Source: Dipylidium caninum
Taxonomy: Eukaryota > Platyhelminthes > Cestoda > Cyclophyllidea > Dipylidiidae
Length of the DNA: 64,000 nt
Reading direction: 5' to 3'
NCBI GenBank assembly: GCA_017562135.1
Contig: QEYB01000290.1
Span: 1,083,752-1,147,751, forward strand
The notes under the pieces were generated by a model. That model did not search any database, had not been told where the DNA came from, and saw nothing but the letters and a program-made list of their open reading frames with translations. Positions 26,373 through 36,684 of this stretch are shown here, one piece after another. Within the stretch, counting starts at the first letter, position 1, and each line of letters starts with the position of its first letter. The position numbers and the translations under genes were made by a program.

Positions 26373-26996
26373 TATCGCAGTCTCGGGAGCCTAAATTTGA
26401 TCAAAGTATCCAAATTTGATTGTGTGGTTCAAGTAGTTATGCAGCAACCGAATGGAAGACGGACTCACGTTTTGAACAATCCGATTCCAAATGTACATTT
26501 GCCGATTCTGGAGAAATCTGGCCATCTCCGAGTGCTTTTCAGTGGGGCAGTCCGGTGATGAGTTTACTAAATCAGAGGTTGAGGGATGGAAATTATTCAT
26601 GACAAAAGAGAGAAATGTATATAGGCCTTCGATGAGACCATTTTGTAGGATTACTATTACGACTAGACAATGTCTTCAATGTTTAATTGCAAACCAACTT
26701 CCCTACAAGAAGACTTTTTGAGCGTCATTTCATAAAATCACACAAATTAATGCGGAGAGGCTGCGGTTTGGGAAGGTGGGAGCTAAGGAACGAGAAGTTG
26801 TGATTTTCCCTTGTGGAACGTCCTTACCACTCATGACTCTGGTAGTGCAGTCATTAAAATTTGTCAAAATTAGTGAGAAAAATCGATTTGTTCAGTGTTT
26901 CAAATCGGATTTAAATCAATTCAAAAGAAGTGGAACACAGTTTGAATAATTTATTGGAAGAGGCGCTTTAATTTCGGGCCAATTTAAACAAGTACA

Positions 26997-28080
26997 TTAG
27001 TCACTTTTGGTTCGCCAAAAGGTCAGGGCCTGGCTAAATCTCATGCTGTGGCTCTCTCTGGACTCATGGTCGCCATTAATGACTGGGGGAAGGGACGCTT
27101 CCCCCTCCTTCAACCATCCGATAGCCGATCGCTTGAATGCTATTTGAGAGTCCGCCTGCTCCGTGGACGTGTTATTCCCCGGATCGGGATTCTGTAGATG
27201 ACGCGACTCTTTCAAGAGGTTCGACAAAAAGTGAATGTATCTGGAAGGCAAAATGCGTGTGTGAAGGCTTAAAGTGGAGGAGTTAATCCTAAATCGACTA
27301 CCACTGTGGTCGAAAACGTTGTTAGAGTACCAAATTAACATTTCTACACAGTACTGTCAAAAATCGTCAAATATGAGATAAAAAAGTGTAAAATCTAATG
27401 CTCTATTTGCTGGTTGACAATTCATAAGAACTCACTGAGTTGCCAGACGAAGAGTTTGAATTTTGCTCAGTTTGTCCGAAGGCAGAGTCGGGATGATGTG
27501 TCTAAGCTCAGCGAATGCCCGGTTCAGTGACTGGGTCCTCTGGCGCTCGCGGACATTCGCCAGGAAGCGTTGGGTAATTGTGTCTTCCTGATTCACCTTC
27601 AGTTTGGGCGGCTCGGAGAGCGAATAACCGATGTATATACTGTCGTCTGAGAAATTCACTGACAGTAAAATAGGAAAAGAAAAGTCAGAATGTTAAAATG
27701 CCTGCATAACACCGAGTAGACGTATCCAGGTCCTTCATTATGCTAGTGAATTAACAAGAGCTTATTATCGCACGAATGGCTGGTGTTTATACTACTTTAA
27801 AGGGAGCCTCGTGTTCCGTTTGTGCGAATTAGGTGAGCCAATGTCTTCAAGACCTCAGGGCAACCGGCTTAAAGGTGGAATGCGTGATAAACGTACACTC
27901 ACCATCAGAAGAGCCGGCCGAAAGCAGATAGGGCATTTTGCTCTCACCGTGTTCATTTTGATTGTGGTAGGAATATTTGGGAAAGGCTTCGCTGCTGTTC
28001 CACTCCTCAGGGGCAGCCTCGGGCGCAGAGGAAAGCAGACACTCGTAGTACATTGCTGGTACTTTATTCAAGTGTCGCAT
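26997..28080 (-). CDS. twist: Twist-family bHLH transcription factor
   Basis: Twist proteins are nuclear bHLH factors that dimerise with E-proteins, bind E-boxes and specify mesodermal fates. Three exons join in frame: 28080-27903, 27658-27436 and 27240-26997, giving about 214 aa. The bHLH is [18 protein letters not shown], then [20 protein letters not shown], then [22 protein letters not shown] and [16 protein letters not shown] are diagnostic of Twist within the bHLH family. At the exon 2/3 junction the codon is CA+A (Gln), where Twist proteins usually have Arg (ARYI). The C-terminal tail shows no recognisable WR/Twist box. The start is the first ATG of the open frame; an internal ATG at 28053 is an alternative. 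On the sense strand an AATAAA lies about 42 bp after the stop (26955-26950). Confidence 0.93.
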
Positions 28081-28195
28081 CTGGTGGTCTTAGCCCTGAG
28101 GGGTGTTTGTCTATCGCAAACTTAACCTTTTCCGATTGGTGGGATTTAAAGTCAGTGCGCGATTTGCTCGCCCCTCGGCAGCCATTCCAACGCTT

Positions 28196-28300
28196 CGGCC
28201 TTCTCTCTCCTTCCACCTTCCGTCCCTTCGTCCGTCCGTCCGTCTGACCGTCCCTCCACCCCTCCTTTCCTTCCTCCCTTCGCACCTATCTGCCATCACA
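28196..28300. repeat. Polypyrimidine tract upstream of Twist (purine-rich on the Twist sense strand)
   Basis: About 100 bases on the + strand are almost pure C/T with GTCC repeats (CCTTCGTCCGTCCGTCCGTC and CCTCCTTTCCTTCCTCCC). Read in the Twist direction this is a GGA/GAC-rich tract 116-220 bp before the chosen start codon, in the promoter or 5' leader. It could be a GAGA-like element or a simple repeat. Open frames through it on both strands are artefacts of composition. Confidence 0.6.
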
Positions 28301-29430
28301 CACGCACGCTCTGCAATGCGAGATTGGGAGACTTGGATTCAAAGCAATGTTGCCACCGGTGGCAGACCTCCAGAAAAATCTAGGGCCTCTTTAAGACCGA
28401 GTTACCTGGAACCGCAAACGCCTATGCTCCTATACTTAGGAAAAATGAGATAGGAAGATTGAATGACGAGTGTCAAATGCGGCGATCGGAAATGTTTCTA
28501 CAAGGGGGAAAGAAGGGTGAGGCTAACGGAGTCCGCTCGTTGAAATGTAATAGCGACACAAAAACATGGGCTCCTCTGCATTAAAACTCTCCCAACTAGG
28601 ACGCCCTATCTCACTAATCTATAACGAAGGGCTATTTTAATGAACGCAAGTTTTCTCCATGGGGTGCAGGAACTCAGCACACCCATAAGTAATCCACCAT
28701 CTCCCACTAAAATGCTAATTCTCATACTACAGTAGTACTGTCGACCCGAAAAGGGCATAGTGTTAAAATGACAGGGATTTTACGAGGTTTTCTTAACTTT
28801 TAATCTTATATGAACACACACAAGCACACAAGTTAGTAGATATTTTAAAATTGTTCTTTTTGTAAGGATTAATCGAAAATTTTAAGTGGGAGGGTGGACC
28901 GAGGAAAGAGGTGATAATGTGACACCAAGAGTCTAATCGGTCAATTTATGAAATATCCCCAAATGTTTGTCATCGTTTTAAATCAAATTTCCCACAATCG
29001 ACCTTTCCATAGGCGCTCCAAAGTGTCATTATTTCTGTATGTATATTTATAAGGTGGACTATAAGACATGGAATATTCAATGTAAGAGAACTTTTTAGTG
29101 TGATTTAGCACCGCCGACAGTCAGAGACGACAAGAAGTGGACCGCGAGGTGCAAAAATGATTTCTGCATGTGGTAGTAAGAGAGGCCCACAGTATGGCAT
29201 CCCGGAGGGTAACAAATCACGGCGGGAGAGGAAGAGGAAGAAGGAAGAAGTTGCCTTGCAGTGTAACAAATGCCCTCTCCCCAACGCTTACCGCACCTGC
29301 TTGCACTTAATTTGTCCAAACTCGGCCACGGACACGTGTTTGTGTGTAACGTATTTCCATGCGAGGCGGAAGGGAGGCGGGGAGGATAAAGTGGCGCCCA
29401 TTTTCAATCGTGGGGGTCCCATCTGGGCCA

Positions 29431-29500
29431 GGCACGTGGTGCAGTGGTTACGGACACCCGTGGTCTCCTCACCAGAAGCATCAATTCCCCTCCATTCGTT
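29431..29500 (+). repeat. Possible tRNA-derived SINE head
   Basis: GGCACGTGGTGCAGTGGTTA contains a good pol III A-box match (TGGTGCAGTGG, 29437-29447). About 30 bases later GCATCAATTCCCC resembles a degenerate B box (GGTTCGANTCC). No cloverleaf with paired acceptor arms can be folded by eye, so this is not a functional tRNA gene. A second copy is not obvious in this window. Confidence 0.25.
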
Positions 29501-32500
29501 CCTCTCTCCATACAATTACACATTTGACCATTAATATCGAAATTAACTCAAGTGATCCAATCGAATGTATCCTTTGTAGGACTGGGGATGAATGGTGTAC
29601 CATCTGTTTTAAGAAACTGTAGCATGTGTTTTGGTCGGTGTACCCAAGGAAGCTGAGGGAATCTTTATGATAGACCGCCCGAGAGGTGAATAATGGCTTA
29701 GGCGAGAGGGTGTACTAGCCATTAAATGCCCGTTTGTCAGACAATGCAACTCCTAAATCACAGCATCTGGCTCGATCTATCACCATCTGAAGCTAACAAA
29801 ATGTATTTGGCCGAGAAGTGGTCCCACACCGAGTTATCTCAGTATGGTCTCTACACGCCACCGCAGCGCATCCATGCACTAGGCAGGTTGAAAACCATTG
29901 TCTCTAACCCAAGATGGTTTCTGCATCATCGAATTTGGAAAATAAGTGGGGTGACGTTAATTATTGGAGAAGAGTAGGACGTAGCATCACGTAAAATTGG
30001 AGCGACAATAGAAACGCATCAAAAAATTTTGAGGTCGTTCATTTCTACAAAGACCAGGGAATGTCCTATTAGCCTACTTATAGCAGACAATCGCATTCAC
30101 CGAGGAAGAGAGGGTCAGCCTGAGCCTTTTCTCTTTATTGAAGCCCTAAGGAGAGAGCAGATTTGAAGTGAGCCAAGTTTCCTTCCTAGGACATAAGCGG
30201 TCACGTGCTGTAGTCTCACCTCCAGGAGAGGAACAAAGACAATCTGGTTTGAGATTCCTAGACTTTGCCGCGTTTCAGACAAAAATAATGTCACCCAGAT
30301 TATATGTGTTCCAAAATTTGGATAAAACTTAAAGTGCACTTTTCATATTTCTTTCGCATTTCCTCAAACCCTAGTTAAATCACAGTGGAGCAGACCAAGT
30401 TAGTGAGAACTCGGCGCAGGTAAAGGAATAATTTCAAAGGGGTCCGAAGATCAGATGGTGAATCGGTTCACAGACTGCATTCTCACTGGCCTGCCAGTGG
30501 GTGGTCGTGGCAGAACCGTTTTGGCTTCCTAATTTATGGCCTATACAATGAGAAAATGGGACAGATTTGGCCAACTCTCCACTCCTTCTCTATCCTTCAC
30601 GCAGTTCAGGAGATATCGAGGTCGTCCTAACCAACTTACCTCCTTCATCGTTATAAAAAGTCCCTCAGCCTGCATTAAGGCGTGTGAGATTTCAGAGATA
30701 TCCTTAAATAAGCGATATTTTGAAATTTGGTTTATTATGGGGCTCATTATCGCCTCAGAATTGTGAATTGTACGACTGTTTTCGTGAAACCTGAAATGTC
30801 AAGAAACGAAAGGAGAAGGCATGGGCAGAACTAAGTTTAAGTTATGGTAGGGCTGCGGTGACTTTTAACAGTCATGTATAACCTCATCCGGCTCTTCTTT
30901 CGTATCCTCGAAAAGGGGCTGATACCGGCCACTTAACATTTGTTCAAAACTTATGACAGAAGTTTCATCAATCACCCTAAAGTCAGAGTATTTTAGTCAT
31001 GTCATTAGGTACATCGACATGACTTAAGGTCTCTCGTTGACAACTTTACTTTGTATTAGTGAGTGGTCGTGGATGACTACTTTATCAAACCCTACGGCAT
31101 ATCGAGTATAATTCGCTTGTCCTACTAAGTCTCGACAAGTAATACACCAGTTAGGCACTAAGGTATCATTAGGTGACTTCCAACTGCCAGGATTGGAATA
31201 AGGCTACACTGTTAATGGGAACTTAGAGTTGTTTGAGAGGAAAAACACGGCCTTCAATGTCACTACGGATAAGAAGAACAGTTCGAGAGTTTTCTATACG
31301 CTTAATACTGACTTTGAAAAGTCAAACCAAACATCAAAACTTCAATGCAATTGGTATAAGAGTGGCTTTTGGTCAGAATACGGCACCACTACATGGGCAA
31401 CAGCAGTAGCGAGAAGTAGACGAGGAAGAAAATTCCAATAAACTCATTGTAGTGGACAAAACTAGGTGGAAGATGGTGACTGCGAAATTATCTTGTCAAC
31501 TTTCTGAACAACTACAGTTGAAAAAAGATCACAATTTAAAATAACCCAATATTATTTGAAATCTAGCACAAAAGATCCGCCACATCTATTTTTGGTTAAA
31601 CGAAAAGAATCTTGACGAGGATCCCCGGCCGAGCACCGCAATGTCACACTAGCAAAGTCATCTTGAGCTTCATATAAGACCTTGAAGAAGTAGGCCGAGG
31701 AGATTAAAGTTCATGTGGAGCTTACAAATTCAGAGTGGTTCCGGAGATGACTTTGAAAAATAGTGTAATAGGGGAGCGGAGCTGTAAGAAATGAACTTAT
31801 AAACGAGGCTTACAGATCCACCGCTAGGATAGTGACACTGATCTGGCTAAAAAGTGATTCGGCTGAAAATAATTTTTGTATTATTTGGTTGCAAAAGTGA
31901 GTACAGACCCAATAAGGAAGATTAGCGTTAAGATGGACTGCACAAGTATTCAATTGTAAAGCAGCCCCCTCCACATGTTGAACACCTTGTCGCGTCAACG
32001 AGGGATGTAAAGATGATGAAAGGCAAGTCAAAATCCTGTAAAATACAACGTCGACATACCAATTCGATACCAAAAATTAAAAGCAAATTGCAAACAGAAC
32101 ACGCGAATCGGGGCTCTAAGGGTTCGCGAGGCCTTTACTGAAGTGCTAACTTCATCCGCGTCGCTGGACCTTTATAACTATTTCATTTGACAAGCCTTTG
32201 CCGTAGAGAACGGTCTAGTGTTCCATTGTGCTCTTTGAAGTGCCTTCGGTCATACACAATTACGAGTGACTTGGTTATTAGAAAATAAACGCTGGATGGC
32301 TTTGGAGTACGGTGTTTGGTATCTTATTGTATTAATCAACTACGATGCGATTTGTTGGAGGTGCTTGTTAGACCTCAAAAAATTTCCCTCTTGTGACTTC
32401 AATATTCATGTGCATAATTCTAGTAACGCTCATGACTATAGCCAAGAGAATTAATTTGAGCTACGTTTATAGAAGCTTACGTGGTAGAAAGGTTGATGGG

Positions 32501-33299
32501 ATCTTTATCGTTAATAATAGCACCAAGCTCCCATATTTGTACAGATATTCAATTATAAAATAATAATTGTTCAACCATGTACTTATTTCTAAGCATTTTG
32601 TGGTAAAACTAAAACTCATTGCGTGGTATCTGCGAATTTATAAATACCTTTGAAAACTCTTATTAAATTGTTTTAGTTTCAGCGTTTTACTTTGTCGGCG
32701 CCCAAGGTCGGAAACGATAAAATTTTTGCGCCCCTATAATCGTTTGGTTGCCTGCCTGACCATTTAATAACATGCCCTCATATCTATTTGAAGGAACCCT
32801 TGTGCTCAGAAAAGTAGTGCATTACGGGCTTACTGATCCTTAAGGTCCATTCTCCTGGCGCGTGCTTACATAACAGGGGCGATGTTTATCTTTTTATAAA
32901 TATTTTCGACAATGTCCACTTTACAAAATTATCAGCACCAAATTTTCCTCTAGAAATCCATGAGAGATTTTCGTATGAGAAAGTAAACACTTATATTGGT
33001 TTGATGGTTTTAGCGCTTCTTCGATACATACTCTCCATATGAATTGTGCAGGAAACTTGAAGGTCTACTTCATCGCATTCTAATACTATCGTGTAGATAT
33101 TCCCGTGACTATTGAATTAAGACAAATAACAGAGTACTTTAATGGTGGAAGATTGCTGGCTTACTTTGATGGCAATGCCCGTGATTTTTTTATGCCCTGT
33201 CCTACACTTTGTAGCACCATCAGTAATGATCGCGAATTGCTGATGATACGCACAATTGACTTTCCTGTAGGTTATCACATCTAACCTTATTGTATTCAG

Positions 33300-33576
33300 G
33301 GTGTCTCGCCGAGAGTCGAGTTCTCGACAACAACGAAAATTTCCCCCACCGGGTACTGTCCCGAACAAATGGTATGTCCCATACATGCAGATAATTAATA
33401 TGCAGATTTGCAAAAATGAGTTGCTAAATATGAAAAGACACGGAATAAAAGCAACTGCACCTTTAGGCGTACCACATTATAGCCAACCTACTCTGAATAG
33501 CATATTGAAAAGCAATATTTCAAAACAGAGACCAATGAAGAAACCTAGAACCTCTAGATGTATGAGTGGAAATCGC
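33300..33576 (+). CDS. Candidate internal exon of an unrecognised gene
   Basis: An open frame with a TATTCAG acceptor before 33300 and a GTAAGT donor after 33576 encodes about 92 residues: SRRESSSRQQRKFPPPGTVP, NKWYVPYMQIINMQICKNEL, then APLGVPHYSQPTLNSILK and a basic end. The composition is protein-like and basic. I recognise no family. No neighbouring exons could be linked with confidence; a 24-nt RFTLSAPK segment at about 32683-32706 and the terminal-looking exon at 38137-38206 are the only candidates. Confidence 0.35.
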
Positions 33577-34337
33577 GTAAGTGGTTCATGAGAGTAAACA
33601 AGGTGCAATACCCTTATTGGATTTTTAAAATTCAGTGACCACAAAATTTTGATTAGGTTAAATGTATACGCTTGCTGAAATTTTCTAATTTCCTGCTCAT
33701 TTATGGCAAGTACAGATTTTGAAGGTTTCCTTTTTGTCACAGATACTTGTAATATAAACTACATCGAAAAATAATGTCTATTTTGGAGTGTTCCATATGA
33801 ACACATGCCAGACATACCACATATCTGCAGGTTTTATTCCTTTTCAGAAAGTAGTCTACACTTTTAGTAATAATTTTAGAAGCCTAACACAATCCCATAA
33901 CTTTTTCTGCTTAAACCTACCTTATTCAACCGGTTAAAGTAACGGAAATTAGCAGGAAACAAAGTGGATAATTGTTACTGGCCACCTTCTGACTGATAAA
34001 ATTTTTTGATACATTTATAAAGTTAGTTTGAGAGATTCTAGCTGTCTGGGATAGATCAGTCGCGAATCAATGTATCTCATGATGTTAATCTTCATCCTAA
34101 CTGCATTTTTCTTAAGGATTTTGCCCCGAAACGGTCGTGTTCACCATTGAGAAGTTCACTTAATTTGCCATTGTCGAGAGAGGAGAAACAGCTTCCTTGT
34201 GAGTCTTAGTCATTTGCACCATTAATTCTACCCTTCATTTTCCCTGACCATCTAAAGAAATGGGTATATTAATTTACGGTGATGAACATTGTGATTTTGC
34301 TTTGATGTTAACGCTAGGGTATATTCTATTGCTTTAG

Positions 34338-34369
34338 GCCTTCGATGCTCCAGCGACTGCGTGTGTGCC
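34338..34369 (+). other. 32-nt micro-exon-like segment
   Basis: A pyrimidine-containing acceptor (TTGCTTTAG) and a consensus donor (GTAAGTCTG) bracket 32 bases. Translated in one phase it reads AFDAPATACV. Flatworms are known for micro-exon genes, but no flanking partner exon was found, so the segment may be coincidental. Confidence 0.2.
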
Positions 34370-34639
34370 GTAAGTCTGTACAAATTAAAAGTTAACGCGA
34401 AACCTAGAAGTCAGTTTCTGTCTGAGGCAAGGTGAATTCCATCTTGTTGTTGGTTTAAAGTCAAAATAGATAAAAGCTGAATCTCGGTAAAACCTTAGTG
34501 ATCAGGTAAATATTATTTGGTTATTCTGCATACAACAGCAATTTTTATAACGTTCACATCGTACCGCAACTTCCTCCCTATTTGGTGCTGGTGGCCCTAT
34601 GCTACGGCATTCGACACTAAAAATGTTTGGAGGGATAAT

Positions 34640-35165
34640 CGCTTTTAGGCAAAGTGGTGGTGGAAGTCGCCATTTCGAGGTGACTAGAGTCCAGGGCTCC
34701 AAATCTTCAAAGCCACATCAACATGAACAACTGGGCCACATGCATCACTTCATCTCCCTACCTTCACTCACCATCCGCTTTGTGTCGTAGTCAAACATCC
34801 GATTCTCAGTTTGGATACGCTTGACGTTTAGACAAATGGCCGTGGTGATGGAAGTTTTCAGCCATGTCAACTGCGACTGTGGCTGACGAAACGTTTCCTT
34901 CCACACATTCACGCCGTTTCCGTGTTATCACTGAGTGACTACATGGCGTATCGCACAGTAGTGCCTATGCTTCTCGCTAATCCTCCTCCTCCTCCTCCTC
35001 TTCCTTCGCCTCCTACTTTTTTGTGGGTTTTACCTCTTCAGTATCAAAATAACCTGTTAACTACACTGTTTTCCTCTACAATGTCAATGCTGTTCACCCT
35101 CTTCGTTAGATGTTCTTCAGCTCAGAGTCCACCGTAGGAATGCATGCGTGCCTCTGTGTGCATTA
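34640..35165 (+). repeat. Dispersed repeat, copy 1 (left flank of the mariner)
   Basis: This segment is repeated, inverted, at about 41568-42080 and, partly, at about 54480-54660. Shared landmarks are ATTTCGAGGTGACTAGAGTC, a CACACATTCACGCCGTTTCC block, a (CCT)n-rich tract at 34981-35015, and CAATGTCAATGCTGTTCACC. No protein signature was recognised, so it may be a non-autonomous element or the non-coding end of a larger one. A mariner lies about 260 bp downstream, with intervening sequence that is also shared with the third copy. Confidence 0.75.
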
Positions 35166-35423
35166 ACCTTAGAAATAATTTACAAGCTCGGATTTTGCCG
35201 GCCTCATCATTACACACCCGTTTCCTCGCTGATTGAGGTGGCTGTTTGATCAACTTTACCAAAGAAAGCAGCGAGATTTGTGTAGGAGATGAAATTTTCA
35301 CCAAACACCCACGATTTTTCCCTACTCAGTTATGGTGTTTATTTCAATGAATTGAGTCAGGCAATATCGTCTTTTCCATTTACACTCATGACAAAAATTA
35401 AAGCTGACTTCTTTTCTACAATA

Positions 35424-36684
35424 TGAGGTCTACCGCAATGTTCTGTCCGTCAGTATGACAAATGTTTCCAACGTAGCACACGCCTACTTGAATTCATGTT
35501 CGGCACGTCATTTTTGTCGCACAACTTATGCATACTGACACAGCAAATCGCTTATGACAAAGTTGATGCACATCAGTTCTTAAGCTTAGAACGGTAGTGT
35601 TCCAATGGCTGTCGATAAGAGCTCTTTTACACCACTGCATTTTATACGAATTTCAACAAGGAAGAAATGTTAAACAATCATGTTGAAATTTATTGAAATC
35701 TTTGGTGAAGGCACAGTTTCTGATAAGACATGCAGAAAACGACTGGAGACATGTGAACAAGGTGGCTCCTACTTTACTGATAAGCCACTTTCTGGACGAC
35801 CATCTTTCCTCCACGACGATCTTGTCAAGACCATCTTCTGACGATATGGGAGACTGCGGAAAGGCATACTTCACCTCAGCAAACCATTTCGGGCCACACA
35901 TGGAAGACAGGATTGGTGTGAAAGCATTCAAGTTTGATGTCACATGAATGGACTGAGAAGAATTTGGACGATCGTGTCGTTGTGTTCACCTCTCTGCTTG
36001 CTCGAAGTAAAATGCATTCCTTCTTGAACCGGTCGACAAGTGGGGAGGAAGCATGGATTGTTGACGAAAAGAAGTAAGCAAAGGGGCATATTGTGAACCC
36101 AGAGGACGTGGCCCTTCCACCTTCAAAGCAAAATTGTCTGAATGATAGAATATTGTGGCGAGTGTGATGCGACATTTGAGGACCAATGCATTAAGAGCTT
36201 TTAGAACAGAACGAAAAGTTCAATTCGCCGAAGGTTGTCAGCGAGGGGATAAGTTGGAGACAGCAGTAGAAGAAAAGGTGTCTGCGACGGTTGAAGAGAA
36301 AGGAACATCATGACAATGTCGAGCCACACGCTAGTTTGGTGGTGTCAAAAAAATTTCAGAACGAGGCTAAGACAAATTCCGTCGTTCCACCATATTCCCG
36401 TGACTTGGCACCCTGTGGGCGTCACTTGCTTTTGTCTTTGTGAACCACTGTTTGAAGGGCAAACAATTAGAAAGTGAAGAAGATATCAAACAGGTGCCGG
36501 TTCAGCATTTCGCATCAAAAGGTAAAACATTTCTCACAAATAGGATATACAAAGTGCCCTCACGCTGGCAAGCTGTCATCATTAACGATATGAATTACAT
36601 TATTTGATGAATTTTATTTATGGTCAGAAAGTTTTATATTTGGCTGTATTCCAAAAAACGGACAGAAACTTCCGGTAGACCCGA
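35424..36684 (+). mobile_element. mariner-family DNA transposon, full-length but inactivated (copy 1)
   Basis: The 1261-bp element starts TGAGGTCTACCGCAATGTTC and its right end, reverse-complemented, starts TCGGGTCTACCGGAAGTTTC. These are imperfect terminal inverted repeats of about 26 bp, each flanked by TA (35422-35423 and 36685-36686), the mariner target site. Inside, conceptual translation across several frames shows mariner transposase landmarks: GRPSFLHDDLVKT, FTSLLARSKMHSFLNR, HDNVEPHASLV and PPYSRDLAPCG. Stops and frameshifts interrupt the reading frame, so no transposase is expected. Minus-strand ORFs here (35653-36186) are shadows. Confidence 0.9.

Larger units (their letters stand above)
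28301..34600. other. Gene-poor region upstream of Twist
   Basis: I find no complete gene. A tRNA-like segment (29431-29500), an exon-like ORF at 33300-33576 and a 32-nt exon-like segment at 34338-34369 are listed separately. Other open frames are short and lack homology or splice context. The region may contain distal Twist regulatory sequence, but no element can be pinpointed. Confidence 0.4.

Noticed and set aside
28064..28299. Arg/Gly/Glu-rich minus-strand and Pro/Ser-rich plus-strand ORFs upstream of Twist
   Set aside because: They result from translating a polypyrimidine/polypurine repeat; no stops occur because of base composition.
35653..36186. Minus-strand ORFs of 96-99 codons, repeated at 55111-55750
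   Set aside because: They are antisense shadows of the broken mariner transposase; their similarity between the two loci is explained by the transposon duplication.
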